Assembly: GCA_033065855.1 (NCBI GenBank)
Contig: JAVXUO010001106.1
Span: forward strand, 115,989 to 179,988
DNA from: Escallonia rubra
Taxonomy: Eukaryota; Streptophyta; Magnoliopsida; Escalloniales; Escalloniaceae
Direction: 5' to 3'
DNA length: 64,000 nt
Of this stretch, positions 1 through 13,400 are shown one piece after another. The stretch's first letter is position 1, and each line of letters opens with the position of its first letter. Position numbers and translations under genes: made by a program. The notes under the pieces are model-generated. The model saw only the letters and a program-made list of their open reading frames with translations. It searched no databases and had not been told where the DNA came from.

Positions 1-2335
1 TGCACTGGATAATTTCTGTTATTCGAAGGAGTCTTATGATCTAATTTTCGAGTGTATCGAACTTAGCGGGGCATCCCCCTGATACGGCTAAGCAATTCAC
101 GGCCTTTGGCCAAGATGGTGGCTGAGTAAAATTTGAGTCTGCGAAAGATAAGATCATTTTTACCATACCAAATGGTCCATAGCCGAACAATAATGCCAAC
201 GAGGTTGAACATTTGCGAACTGTGGCGGATTGGCTTGCTGAAACATTGAACGATCCAATCCCGGGCAGACGAAAAGCTAGGGAGACTATCGGGATCAAAA
301 TGATGTCGCCATATTGACCGAACGTGACAACATTGAAGAAATATGTGGTCTTGAGTTTCCGAAGAAAGAGAGCAAAGAGGGCAGGCATCATAAACCTGGC
401 AATTTATTTGGGCCAAAGCAAAGGAGACAGGAAGCCTCTGATGAAGGAATTGCCATACAAACATTTTCAATTTCTCCGAAATTGGCATTTTCCAAAGCTT
501 TTGCCAAACTCCCGTTGGCAAGGCATGAACTAAATTTGGCCTAGTATCAGACTCCTCAGCTAGTTGCTCTAGCCAGTGGAAACTTTACGTTGCTTAACAT
601 ATGGCCAGAACCAAACATCCTCCACCTCCGGCGTCCGAATCACCAGTTGTAAAATTAAAGGGACTATGGAAGGTGGGAAAGTAACTATCAAGAGTTGTAT
701 ATCCCAGAGTTTGGTATGCTGAATGAATAGGTCAGAGATAACCCAATGCGCATTTGCCTCAGTATGGAAAATTTGTAGCTGTTCTGGAGATTTCTAAGGC
801 AACCACCAATCCATCTAGACAGAAATAGAGCTCCTATTTCCAATATGCCACTGAACACCATGCTTAAGAGCCATTTGACCAACCAATAAGCTACACCAAA
901 TCCAGGAGCCTTGTCTAGGATTACTAGCATTGAGGAAGTTGCATTGACGGAAGTACTTCCCTGTAAGGACTTGAGCTAAAAGACTGGTAGGCCAGGATAA
1001 CCAGTGAATAGACTTCTGAGAAACATCTCCTAACCACCAGAACCTAGCCAATATTTGGTCGAGATACTTACAGATGTGCACCGAAATTTTGTACACTGAC
1101 ATGTAATGACCAAGGAGTGAAGATAAGACAGATTAAACAAGGGTCGCGCGGCCCGCCTTATTGAGCAAAATGCCTAACCAGTGTGTGCACCTATCTTGCA
1201 CCCGCAACACAATAGCATTAAAGATATCCTTTCTATTCACCCCAATATCTAAGTCAATGCCCAAATATTTTCCAATGCTTAGATTAGCTTCAAGATCAAA
1301 TTCCTGCTGGATGAGAGATTTAAATTCAGCTGAGGCATTAGGGCTAATCAAAAGACTAGACTTACCCCAGTTGATTTGCTGACCAGACATGCAGCAGTAA
1401 TCCTTTAGCACCTTCTTGACTTCAACAAAGCCTTGAATTGAGCTCTTGGGAAGTCGAAGGAACATGAAGATGTCATCCGCATACATCAGATGCGTAATCT
1501 CAGGAGAGAGCCGCACCCGACTTTAATAACCTGAATTTTCTTTTGGGACGACGCCAAGACTAGTCCCATCGAAAGAATTTCAGAACATAAAATGAACAGG
1601 AAAGAGAATAAATGGTCTTTTTGACGGATACCACACTTTGGCTTGAAAGAAGGGGTTGATGCCCCATTGACAAGGATGGAATAGGAGACTGAGGCAACAC
1701 ACTCACACTGATACAACAAATTCACCCATACCTCCGGGAACCCAAAACTACGGAGGACCTCTTGCAAGAAAATCCAGCTGATCCTATCAAAAGCTTTGCT
1801 CATGTCCAACTTAAAGCAATCAAAACCACTAAACCTTTCTTTCTTCGTCTAACACAATCAGTAAGCTCTTGGGCAAGAAGCACATTATCAGTAAGTGAGC
1901 GTCCCGAAATGAAAGCATTCTGAAACTCGGATATACTGCTACCCATAATGGGGGCCATGCGAGAAACTAGGATTTTGGAAATGATTTTGTAGATAAAATT
2001 GCACAGACTAATGGGTCGGAAGTCACTCGCAAATACCGGAGGTTGTTTTTTGGGAATCAAGGTAATGAAGGTTTGGTTAGCTTCGGTCAGCATTTTTCCC
2101 GAATACAGGAAGGACAATACACCACAGGTGATAAGGGGCTCCATAAGTGCCTAGCATTTCTGCAGGACAAAAGCAGGAATACCGTCATGCCCAGGTGCTT
2201 TCATCTCACCTAGTTGGAAAACCACACGTTTAACCTCCTCCGGAGTAAAAGCTTGCAATAGCAACAGGCCTATGCTGGGCGGCCTCATCATACAGAAACA
2301 AGTAAGACCAGTATGAGAGCGGTAGTCCCTTATTT
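1..2335 (-). mobile_element. Decayed LINE (non-LTR retrotransposon) reverse transcriptase
   Basis: The minus strand encodes successive pieces of a plant LINE ORF2 in several frames. Near 2260-2170 there is an RT N-terminal segment (FTPEEVKRVVFQLGE, KAPGHDGIPAF). At 2144-1800 there is the FRPISLCN palm region. At 1809-1490 there is MDMSKAFDRISW and the palm core, and near 1480 the catalytic YADD box (HLMYADDIF). The thumb follows to 1133. At 1102-815 there is a connection region, and at 521-63 a zinc-knuckle zf-RVT domain (CPLC with downstream His/Cys). Frame changes at about 1810, 1500, 1110 and 600 show it is dead. No endonuclease domain is visible upstream, so it is probably 5'-truncated. 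The 3' end may lie left of the window. Confidence 0.9.
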
Positions 2336-3422
2336 AATTACCTCCTAAATTAGGTAATCTAGGGACGGGTCACTAGTATCAATACCGAGTCTCGAGAGCA
2401 ATTAAAAGCAAACACTTTGAAATTACCATGCCTTGTTCAAGCACCACCACGTGTATGGTCTTCCTATCTTATTCTTCCACCGCCACCCTCTATATCTGCT
2501 ACTACCTTGAACCATAGAGACCACCGTGGTCCCTTTTCCTCCTCAACCAGTGGTGGAGTCATAATTTTTTTTAAGGTAGGCACCAAAATCTCAATCTAAA
2601 ATTAACAATTCCACTAGTAGTAATTGTCAAATTTTACCAAATTTTAATTGCATATTGTAAATTCCAAAACTCAATTGTCACATTCTAGATTGATACAAAA
2701 AAATGAAGGGTTTTTAGAAATTTAAGAATCAATCATTGGATCTTTCCTTGCTTTCACATACTGCCGTGACCATTAGTATCATTGTCAAAAAATTGACCTG
2801 CCGATTGCCATCCGTGAGCACTGTCGTTAGTGAGCATGTGAATTGCCCATGAGGCCATGCCTAAGCACGTGACTTTATGCCATGTCCTTTGGGCTTAAGG
2901 TGCCGTCACAAGCCCGTGACTCGCCGGAGGTGGACAGGCCAGTGGAGGCAATGGCGTTGGCCGTTGAGGGTGTGCCGGCGGGAGGTAAGGCCGGTGGGTA
3001 GTGAGAGAACTGAGGAGGAGACGGTGCTCTCCTATCCGCATACGTGCCTATAAGACTTTGAAAGTATTGTGGCTTTGAAAACCCAGTGTATCTAGCAGAT
3101 TACTAGTTATTATTATTATTATTATTACTACCAAGTAAAAGTACCCCAAGCTGTGCAACAATGATTTGCTACATATATCCGGCGGCAGGCCTGTAGCATA
3201 ACTTCTTGCATGGCTAAATGTACACCTATGCTGTGAATCACAATTGCCTAAACAGGAAGCTTACTGGTTCAGAGATGCCCTAGTAGCATCACATAAATTA
3301 CACGACCAGACAGAATAAAAGACAATAAAAGTGGGACTACCAAGCTGAACAGGGGTGTTCCTAGATGCTAATGCCCTATCATACATCTACCCTAATTACG
3401 AGATATATCCTGTACCAGAAAT
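2336..3422. other. Intergenic stretch downstream of the SMXL gene
   Basis: No convincing gene or known element is visible. There is a short ATT microsatellite near 3106-3127. The part nearest 3423 should contain the 3' UTR and poly(A) signals of the minus-strand SMXL gene, but no single site stands out. Confidence 0.5.
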
Positions 3423-6400
3423 TTAGGTCACGATAATTCTACCAGGAAGGAAAACACCAGGAGCTTGTTCCTCCGGAAGAAGGCCCTCACAGGTAACTAG
3501 TTTCACAACGGAGCGCAAGCTAAGGTTGTACCTCTTTTGAGCTTCTACAAATGCCCTGCCAAGAACCTGCTCTATCCAATCCTCCACTGTACTATCCCCT
3601 GATAAGCATACAGCTGCAAGAATCTGCTCCATTACTTTTGAATCAATCTCGAGCAAGCCTTCCAGGCCAACAATTTGATGGAAGCACTCGGTGATCTTCT
3701 GCAGCATTTTATCAGCGAGTGCATCAAAATCAAATGGCTTGAAAACAACGGTTTGATCCAGCTGTCCAATGAAATCATCCATCATCCACGCTTCGGAATC
3801 TTCTGAGACAGTTTCAGTGTCCCAGTTAGCGTTGCTTATTTCAATATCTTCAGCTGGCAGGTTCAAGTCTAGGGACATATTTGACGCCTTGTAGGCCCGT
3901 TTTGCCATCTCCAAGGTTTGATGCTGTTGTGGGGTTTCAGTAGTACCAGTCAGCTTTCTTTTGCTCAGGGGGATGGGGTTTAAGTCGCCTTTTCTTGTGA
4001 TATCTAACATCCGTGAGTCGCGGCTTATGACATTGTCCCCAAGATCAAATCCAACTAACATCTGGATTGGCCAACCTTTTGCTCTTGATACATTTTCCTC
4101 AGAGTAACGAGCGTTCTCCCTTGCATAAAGAATGTTATTCCCTGTGCACCTAGAAGTTGTGATGAAGATCGTATTGCCAATGCCAAACTCCCTTCCATAT
4201 GAATCAGAAAACTTACCAGTCCTCACGGCCTTGGACAAGCTATTCCGAGCCAGTGGATCAGCCTTATCTATATTTTCAAGGAAAACAACAGACAAGGGTC
4301 TCTTGCACAGTTCCTCGGCTATATAGTCAACAATAGTCTTCCCTCGAAATATAAAATCAGACCCATTCCTTTCTCGGCGATTACATACGGTGTTTGGATT
4401 TATCGAACCGTGTTGGAAATTTAAGTCCACATAAATAAAACATTCCTGGCTCCCATATATAATTTCAGCGAGAGCAATAGCAGTCTTCTTCATACAAAGT
4501 GTATCTGGTCCAAGAAAACTAAACCATGTATCTCTTCGACTTGTTCCGCGGCGCTTTTCATTTCCTGTTCTGCAGCGAGCTACTGTTTGGCTAATAACAC
4601 TTAGAGCTTCTTCTTGTCGGCCAATCCTCTTAGTGAGAGGCGTGTAAATCGCCTTGAAATCTTCAAGGCCAAACTTTGCAGTATGGCTTATGATACTCTG
4701 AGTAACTACATCATCTTTTGCAGGAGAGGAATCTGAAAAGTCCTGCAGAAGATCTATAACAGATTGATTTGTAGGTTTATCCAATTCCCTGCTGAGAGAA
4801 GCAAAGTGAATTCCCAAACCTAAATCTGTAGTCACAGAAGTTGCCGAGGCTGGAGATGTCCGACCATCATCGACACTCGAACCGGACAAGCTGCAAGGAG
4901 GAGACCCAAGGCCACCTAGATCATCTTCAACTTTTGAAGCTTTTTGGCAAAGTTTGGATCCGAAATTCACGTTCATTGACTTTGATATTTCAGCAGATGA
5001 AGTCCTCTGTTTGGGGGTATAATTTTGATGCAAACTCACTGCAGTGCATGCTATTATATTTTTCATACTTTGAGTTGAAGATGCATTTGTGTTGTTGCAG
5101 CTGTTGTCACTGGCATTTCCTTTCCTGTCTTCAGCAACTTGAAAACCAACAACAGTTGGCACTTTGCAACCTACACAATAAGTATCTGCCTTGGGTAATT
5201 GTTGAGTGTAGTGAAGACGCTGGCAAATACTGTCCCATTTTTTTTCAAGCCCTGTAGCTTTAGCACTCATTACCATGCTATCATCTTTGGCCTGCACTGA
5301 AGAGATCATACCAGTTTTTACATGGACATTATAAAAAGAATCAGAATTTACATGGTTTAGAAAGTCGAAGAGAAGACTATATGTTCTAATTCAAGCACTC
5401 ATTTTTTTTCAAGCCCTGGTTTAGTCTTTTGAGATTGACCAGAGACTCGAGCACATTTGTGGTAATCTTCCCACTAACTTCTAATCGTTCTAGCGATGAT
5501 ATCCAAACTTCTAATCCTTCAAGCAAAAAGAGCGGCTCAACGCACAAGCTTTTGTTTAAGCAAGCACCCAAAAGGTGCAGAGCACGTTACAATTGATAAA
5601 TCCACCAGGTATGCTAGACCTTCTAATGATCATACTGCTTGATGGGCTGAGGAGTTGACAGCAAGGTTTGCTGCACCAAATCTTACTCATTAAGCGTGCA
5701 GCATTATCGGGCCGGTGTTAGTGTTGTTCAATGAGCCTAGGGAACATAAAATAAAAACTGGGAAGAGATAAACTTGCAGCTCTAGAGGATGCAACTAAAC
5801 CTGTTATAACTGCACAATGGTGCATTATACCCAGTTGTGGCAATTTCTTTTTAACTGCGGATCTATGGTTTCCCTTTCTGGAGGTGCATTTTATACCACA
5901 TTGTTAAACTACAAATTCTGGCCCAGCCTAGCTTCCCCAATCAATTAAGTCAATAAACACATTCATTCATGGGTCAGAAATGCGGGTCAATCAGAACACA
6001 TTTCAGGTATGAAGTACATGATAGCACACACCTTCACAACATCCAATCCCTTGATTGTGCTGGGTTCATCCATCTGCAACCAAGAGGGTAAGCTAAATTG
6101 GAACTGATCTGCAACCGAAGCAGTAAAACCTCCGTTTAAAAGAGCATTTACTTCGCGTTTACACCTATCACTGCATAGGTGACAGCGAGATGCACATTGG
6201 GTGGAGTTGTCTAACAGGCTCGTCATACCGGAAGATGTAGAAAATAACCCACCAAACGGCACAAAGGACTCCATCAAGCTGTAAGTTTATCATGACCAGG
6301 GAACTGTTAGGTCAATAGACACGGTAGGTGCGAAAACTGTAAAATATCTCAAAAAGCAGTAAAGATGAGCTTTGACCAATACAATAGATTAGTAAGACAG

Positions 6401-9142
6401 TACCTGACAGTCGAGTTTACACGACAAAGGGTGTACAAACAAAGAAAACAGATTCTACCACCCACTTATTACAAACAAAGAAAACATAGCAACTGTTGTT
6501 AACTAGTAGTTCGATGAATTTAAGTACAAGACCTACAAAATTCTAACGTCATTTGTGCTCACTCACAGGAATCTACTGACTTTAGGTTGCAACTGCCAAA
6601 GGTTATTCTGAGCACACTCGATAAGGTTTTGTACCGTCATGACAGAGAACAAAAGAGAGTCAGCCACATAATGTGAGAGACTATGCAATGAACTGTAGAC
6701 AATACTACTGCCACTGTAGGGTATAGGCATGCTCTTCAGCACACCAAACGGTAAGCAGAATACAGGAAGAGCGTTGGTCAGACAGCCATATTGCTAGTTT
6801 TGCCTTGGCATTTAGTTCCAAAAAGACAGGGAATTGGACTTGGACTATTCGAGCAGTTGTATGATACCCATGAGCCTTGGACAATATGCTGTCAAGTAAG
6901 CTGAGAGAGATGAGAGACTTCCTATAACTCTCTCCTATGTTTTCTTTGGGCCATCGATAGCCACTTGAGCCTGTAACTACTCATTGGAGGGTAGGCCTTC
7001 CCCCTTCCTTTTCAACCAGAACCCCCACCCCTTTACAACGAAGGATGGACACATGCAATATTAGTTTGGCAGATAATCCTGACATATCTGCATCTTCAAA
7101 CAAAAGACATGTTCCTTCCAAAAGGCTTGCAACTGAGGACTAATAAGGTGATGCTGCCGAAACCACATAGACACATCTTTCGTTGAAATCATGCATGCAA
7201 TTGCTGAAACCATGTTTTTGCCAAGGCAAACATCCAACCAGAGCAACTTTGATGGTTTCACCTAGTCTTCAAAGGCAGTCCACCAAGTTGGTTTATTTTA
7301 CACAATAAGTATGATGTCATTTTTGAAGCTAATAGCGCATAGTTATTACATAGTGTTGCCCCTAGCCATAAGTTGCTACGAAGGATGGCCAGGTTGAACC
7401 CGAACGCGAGGTTCTTTTACAAAATGGCTGCCCGTGTGCCTGTTTAACAGCCAGAGACTTCACCACTGAAAACTAGTAAGCAGCTACAACAAATTCATCT
7501 TAAGTAGTCCAAAGACAACACTGATATGATCTTTGAGGATTATGTGGTGTTTAGCTAGGCAACATTAAGCAACAGTAAACAATTGATACAAGAAAGCAAC
7601 GTACAATTAGATCGGTTGAATTTATAAACTAAGGACAGCACAGAGTAAAAAACCGTCAATAACTACCTCAAATTCTGTTTTTTCAAGACCGATTTATAGA
7701 ATAGAGATGGGCTCAATGCACAAACAAGCAACTTTCCTATATTAGGCATATCTGTCGTCTTTCACAGCCTTAAGTACTGTACTGCATGCCATCCAAAAGC
7801 TATGAAGAATTCCATTTAAGAAAATGTCTAGTGCTAGAGAAGCCGTATAAAACTACCTTTAATACTAAGAAACTGGAAAAATTGCTTCTACTCTATAACA
7901 AGCAGACTAGTAACAGAACTGCTTATTGAGCACTTGCCTGGATCTGGGGTATGTTTCTGCCATGGGAGGTCTAGGAGAAGTAATGGGCAGAAGGTGCAGG
8001 TCCCAATCCTTATCAAGCGAGGGAAACCTATTCAAAATTCTCAGAAACGTTTCGTACTTCGCCGCGGCTCCGACCAGCCACACTTTCCCACCATGAAGCT
8101 CCAGTAGCCTCGCCAATTCACGAACCACATGGCTAACACCACCAACATGAACACCTTCCCCAACCAAAACCTTCAAGTCCCCAAAATTAATCACCACACC
8201 AGGTCCAACACAACTCTCCACCACTCCCCCCACCTCCTCAAACCTCAACTTCACCAGATTCTCATCATACTTCTCGGTTACGAACCTCATAACCTCATTC
8301 TCAATACAAATTACACCCAACCCAGCTAATTCGGCAGGATATAAACCCCCTCTGCCTCTCTTCTGTACTATTTCCAAGAAATTCCGAAGAGTATCGAGGG
8401 CATTTTCGCCGACTAGCAGCGGATTCCTACCCTTCTTTCTCACCAGAATCTCTCCAATTTTATTGAAATTTTCATCACCATCCAGAACGCCAGTACAACC
8501 CAAGAAGGGAAAACTAAACGCTCCTCGACCCCGACCCGGACCCGGACCCTGGTCGGAATTCAAATTGCACAGAAACATAGGCGGCCCTTTATAACGGGAA
8601 TACTGCAAAAGCTGATGAACGGGTCGAAGAATACCCATTTTTACATCGCAGCTCCTGAAACCCGCTTCACTAAAGACCCGGCTCACAACCGGGTCATCAA
8701 GAATCGCTAAGATCAAATTCTGGAGCTCAACCTTCACCGTCGAAATGGAACTGGACGACGGCGTCGTTTGCTGTTGCTGATATAACTGAAAATTCTCCGG
8801 CTGCCTCCGTTGATTAGCCTGCGACCGCTTTATCGCCGCCATGAAGGAATTAGAAACCGGTGGCTCGTCCACGCGCTGCGGCGAGGAAGGCAGCCGGTCC
8901 AGTGACACGCCCAAACACAGCTCGAGGGCCTTGAACTGGACGCGCGACGGGTACGCGCTGTTCCTCGCGCGGCCGCATGCTTCCCGCAGCGGCGAGGAGG
9001 GAAGCGAAAGCAGAGCCGACACCGCGTGGAGCGACGTCGTCTGCGAGTGACACCGGCGGCGCGCCACGGCGACGGCTTCTTTCAGGGCTCGTTCGGCCTC
9101 CTGTGTCAGGCATTGCCTCGCTGTGCTGACCGACGTCGGCAT
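3423..9142 (-). CDS. SMXL6/7/8: SMXL6/7/8-type (D53-like) strigolactone-signalling repressor, three exons
   Basis: Exons are 9142-7938, 6278-6032 and 5291-3423; phases join perfectly to give 1106 residues, normal for this clade. Exon 1 starts MPTSVSTARQCLTQEA, the double Clp-N domain typical of D53/SMXL6-8, with GRNPLLVG of the first ATPase-like domain near its centre. Exon 2 carries SFVPFGG and a CHLC segment. Exon 3 has LEKKWDSICQRLH, a degenerate second P-loop region (FLGPDTLCMKKTAIAL), the RGKT motif at residues 800-803, and an EAR motif LDLNL at 958-962 (3858-3872). A second EAR-like LGLGI lies near 641. By family knowledge, D14-MAX2/D3 ubiquitinates such proteins on strigolactone perception; RGKT is needed for degradation and EAR recruits TOPLESS co-repressors in the nucleus. 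Intron 1 begins with GC (AG|GCAAGT); intron 2 is GT-AG. No defect was seen. The exact paralogue (6, 7 or 8) is not resolved. Confidence 0.95.
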
Positions 9143-9700
9143 CTACACAACTTGTACAGAAAGCTGGAATAGGAGGCGTTTGTAGCCCATGAAGGGGGTA
9201 TAAATAAGTTAATGGGGAAGGGAATGAAGGGCATCTGGTATTCTTGTTCTTCTTGTGGTTTGTTGGTGGTGGTGGTGAATGGTGATACTGCTGGTGTTGG
9301 GGGGTGGTGGTGATGTTGGAGAGTGATGTGGGCCGGTGGGGGCCATGAGGGAGAAAGGTGGTAGCGAAGTATAGATTCTTTGCAAGTGTTTGAGATCCTT
9401 CTTTTCTCCCTCTTAGGGTTTGCCTTCATCATGCCTTTCTGTAGAGAGAGAGAGAGAGAGAGAGAGGCGAGAGTGAGATTGAGACTGAGGGAGAGATGCT
9501 GTGTCCACTGACTTGCTTGGAAGTGGCCCAGCAACGGGATGTTTTCGTGTCAGTCTGCTCACTTCTGAGGAGATAACAGTTGCCAAACAATTGCTTCGAG
9601 TTGACTCGGTAGGGCCTGAGACTACCGTTTTACTCTTTTTCGGAACTTGCAAGGGTTTTTCAGTTTACTTCCTTCCTTCCTAAACTCGATCGTTCGACCA
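9143..9700 (-). promoter_or_regulatory. SMXL leader and proximal promoter with CT repeat and overlapping upstream ORF
   Basis: A pure CT dinucleotide run on the minus strand (GA on plus, 9442-9467) lies about 300 bases before the SMXL start, as often seen in plant 5' leaders. Just downstream on the minus strand are tandem ATGs at 9432 and 9429. They open a 108-codon frame that ends at 9106, 37 bases past the SMXL ATG at 9142, in a different frame. If the transcript begins upstream of 9432, this frame would compete with the main start. The transcription start is not known. Confidence 0.5.
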
Positions 9701-9915
9701 AATCCAGTGTTGGGGCACTTACCTTCGTACCTGCGAAGGGTTCGGCTTTATGTCTAAGTTCGGATTACACGTTTCACGAAGGGCCACATATCGGAGTGAC
9801 ACATGAACTACTCCGTACTTAATAAGAATGACCTATACGCCTGATGACTGGTACAAGGTAAGAAGGTACCAATCATATATTTGTCATGCCAGTTTTTGTT
9901 TTTTATTGTTATAAG

Positions 9916-10407
9916 TAGGGTTCGGTTTGGAAGCTGAATACTAAACTAAACTGACCAATCTCGATTTGAAAAAAAATAAAATTGAACCGTAGTTGAAAAG
10001 TTCTGTTTCAACAGTTCGATTTTTGTGGGTTGAACGGTTCGATTTGGACAGTTTAATCGATTTGGGCCAAACTCAATTTTAGGCCCAAAAATTAATAAGT
10101 TATACATACTAATAAGCTCCAAAAAAACTGAATTCTTTTACCATAATTAATAACATTTAGTGAGATGTAGGCGGCAAGTGAAAAATTTGTATTACGTTAA
10201 AGAATTTAGGATTTATCTCATTTTATATGAGTGCTTAGATAACTATGATTAAGTTAATATATATATGTTGGTTCGGTTTATACCGAACCGAATGTATGGT
10301 TTGGGAAAAAAAAAATCAAACCGATTGATTTTTAGATCGGTTAGATGGATTGATTGGTTCAATTTTTACGGTTGGATCGGTTTCAACGGTTTAAATGCTC
10401 ACCCTTA
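9916..10407. mobile_element. hAT-type MITE (GGTGAGCA family), copy 1
   Basis: This 492-bp element starts TAGGGTTCGG and ends with GCTCACCCTTA. It is flanked by an 8-bp target duplication (gttataag at 9908-9915, attataag at 10408-10415; 7 of 8 match), which is the hAT signature. The interior is rich in repeated GGTTCGGTTT/AACCG motifs, with no coding capacity. Two relatives lie at 26958-27630 and 50207-50851. Confidence 0.75.
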
Positions 10408-10415
10408 ATTATAAG

Positions 10416-13400
10416 GAAGCAAGAGGTGAAGCGGCCAATTTTGTCACTTTTTCATGCAATGATAGACCCAATATATATCTGGCTCATCTTAGAATTAGCT
10501 AGATACCCTTAAATCTGACCTTGTATACGTGATTGATGCAATCTTTTGTATTGTTACACGTTATTATATATCTCATCTTAACTTAAAAAACTTTACTATC
10601 TTTTATTTTTACTGAATATTTCTTATGTTGACCATTTCTCAGAGCTTTCAGGTCTAGTTTCGACCTCCGCTCCATGCTTTTGCGCTCTTACTGTGACATT
10701 TATGTCGGTAATCTTCAAATTCTCGTGGTTTTTAACTCAATGAAAATATGTGGTCTCACACAACAGAAGTCGTTCAATGAAGGCAAAAGAATCTGAAGAG
10801 GAGTATTGGGCTGTCGATCTGTCAATTTGTAAAGGTTGAGAGCGACACAAGAGAATAACCTCCGCACCCACCACCACAAACTTGTCATCAGTCACCGTCG
10901 CTTTGGAATGTGAAACCATTAGGATTGAGTCATCTCAGTCTAATGGTGACCTTTGCCCACCTCCCACCATCAAAAGGTTACCCTCTCTCTCTTTTAACTG
11001 TGCACATCAGTGGGAGGTTCAGAAAGGTGTTTGATTTGATATGTTGCTTTGTTTCAACCCGTTCGCCGACCTTCTCTCCCTGTACCAAACAGGTCTTTCC
11101 TCATGAGCCTTTTCTCGAATCCCATCAGTCATTTTGGAAGTGTTCATGGAGCTATTGACCCACCGAACACAATTATTCACAGTCTTATGCATAAAGTAAT
11201 AATGAATGAGTAGTATTAGTTGTTTAAGAAGTGTTAATAGATGTACTGGCCCAAACATAATTATCTAAGAGGCGCGGAGGTAAAGAATGATAACGTAAAC
11301 ATGGAACAAAAATAAGAATCTACAGAGTTTCCTTACGATTTCCAGAAGAAGTACGGAAAAATTTCCATCACTTTGCTGATGACCAAGTCAAGCACCGAGT
11401 CCAGGATATTAGTTTGTGAAAGTTTGGAGCAAAGCTGGATTCTCAATTGCATGGGTGGGCACAGAATAGAAAGAAGTAAAAATCATACCAACATTATGCT
11501 AACAAGAAGTAGAGTTATATAAAGTAACTCAAGTAACCGGCAGTATATATAACTATAACAAGAAGACAATCTAAGATTAAAACAGCACAGGAATCCTGGG
11601 CCTAATTATGGCCGAAAAGAGCAACCTTTGTCTGAGAGTGCAAAAAAGCCTCCAGAGAGCGAAAGAAGCTTTGGGGTAGAATTAGAGTGGATCGAGATAA
11701 ATGTATTTCAGTTATTGGGTGTACTGTTCTACAAGTTATGGCTAAATAATTCAATCTCTCTCCGCACGCGCGCGTCGTTTTTGAGTTAGAGCTAAATAAT
11801 CTGCATGTACCCTAATGGCCTAATGCATGTGGAAGTATGAAAAATTAATTTCACCTCACGTATGTATATCCGTAATAGTTTTTTGGACACATTTAAAATT
11901 TGAAAATCGTGCGATCAAGTGTTTGAGAACTGATAAACTCATCCAAATGACTTTTAGTTACGCTTATTTATAGCACAAGTTCGATCTTTAATGTCAACGG
12001 TGGTGGAGTCGGAGGGTTCCAAATTTAAAATAAGATTATCAATCCCCTGAGTGTTTATTTGTCCTATGATTACCGGTGTATAAACACCCATTTTCGTACC
12101 TTTGAAACATTAACAAAGCTTTGACGGTGTCTCCATGCATGAAAGTGAACCCAAAGGTAGAGAGGAGAATAAGACTAATTTTCTTCAGAAAGTACGAGGG
12201 TCAGGCCTCTGAGGGACCAGAAACTATGCTGACTACCTGCTTGATGGATTCCCACTATAATTCGTGAATAGATTCAATAATTCTTTTCCCTCTAGAGTTG
12301 AAATCTGCTTGCTGGATTAACTTTTTCTTATAAAGATTGTTGCGATTTGACTTCAATAGTTTTTCCATTCATCTCATGAATCTCGGACATAAACTTTTTA
12401 TCAAGCTTTTTCTACAATCTTTCACAATCTACCTTTCCGATATTCTCCATTTAAGTGAAGCGTGCCAAGACCAGGACCTTTCGATTGCAAGTGCATCTCA
12501 CTTTTCTTATAGAGAGACCTGACATAATTAATCTCTCCCTTAACCCTATTCCAAGCAAATGATCACATACACAATGCGCCACCAATGTTGAAGTATATTT
12601 TTGTACTCACTCCTAAACTCTTTAAGCATTTAGAACGCACAGTATGTACGCCACAAACTACTAAATACGTTAGTTTTGAGAAGCGATACCCTAATTAGGG
12701 TTCATGTGTCATATATAAATCAATGTATTGATGGAGAATAAAAGGCAAGGCTACAGTTGTAAAGGGATAATACAAATCATAAACCTAAAATTACACAAGT
12801 TACCGCTCATATATGTATCTAAGCATAGAACGATAATACAAAATCCTAGTTATAAACCCGAAGCTATACGACCGATGACTTGTATATCTATAAACCCATA
12901 AAAACTAGCCCGTTTCACGTGAAAATGAAAGCCAGCTTTCAAAGGCAAGTAATTCATATGCTTTCTGCTGCCAAGAACGTATGCATACATAAATATGTGT
13001 ATACCATGTGTTCGACTCTGTGTGTGTGAAGCGGGCTTTGAGACTTGAAAAAGGAGGGATGATGTGATGGTGTTCCTAATTCCTCAAGAAGCTAGGGAAT
13101 CATGGAAGGAAAAAGAAATTCTGAAAGTAAGAGGTCGGTACATTTGCGGACCAACAACTGTATAATGGAAGTGAATTCGACGTCCCACGTAACCCAGAAA
13201 GGTGACAATTCCTTTGTGAACACTGAACATATTCAAAGTTCCATTTGAGTTCACTTTTGAAATTGCTTAGCACCGTAATTGAACATGCTTGTCGCATAAA
13301 GGCCAATGACTAATCAGATACGACATCACTTCTTCTTCTCTTTTCACGATTATCCTTGACGCACTTATAATTACTGTATATAATTGAGCGCTCTCTCTCT

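Noticed and set aside
9106-9534. A minus-strand frame before SMXL as a separate protein gene
   Set aside because: It overlaps the SMXL start and is compositionally biased; it is treated as an upstream ORF only.
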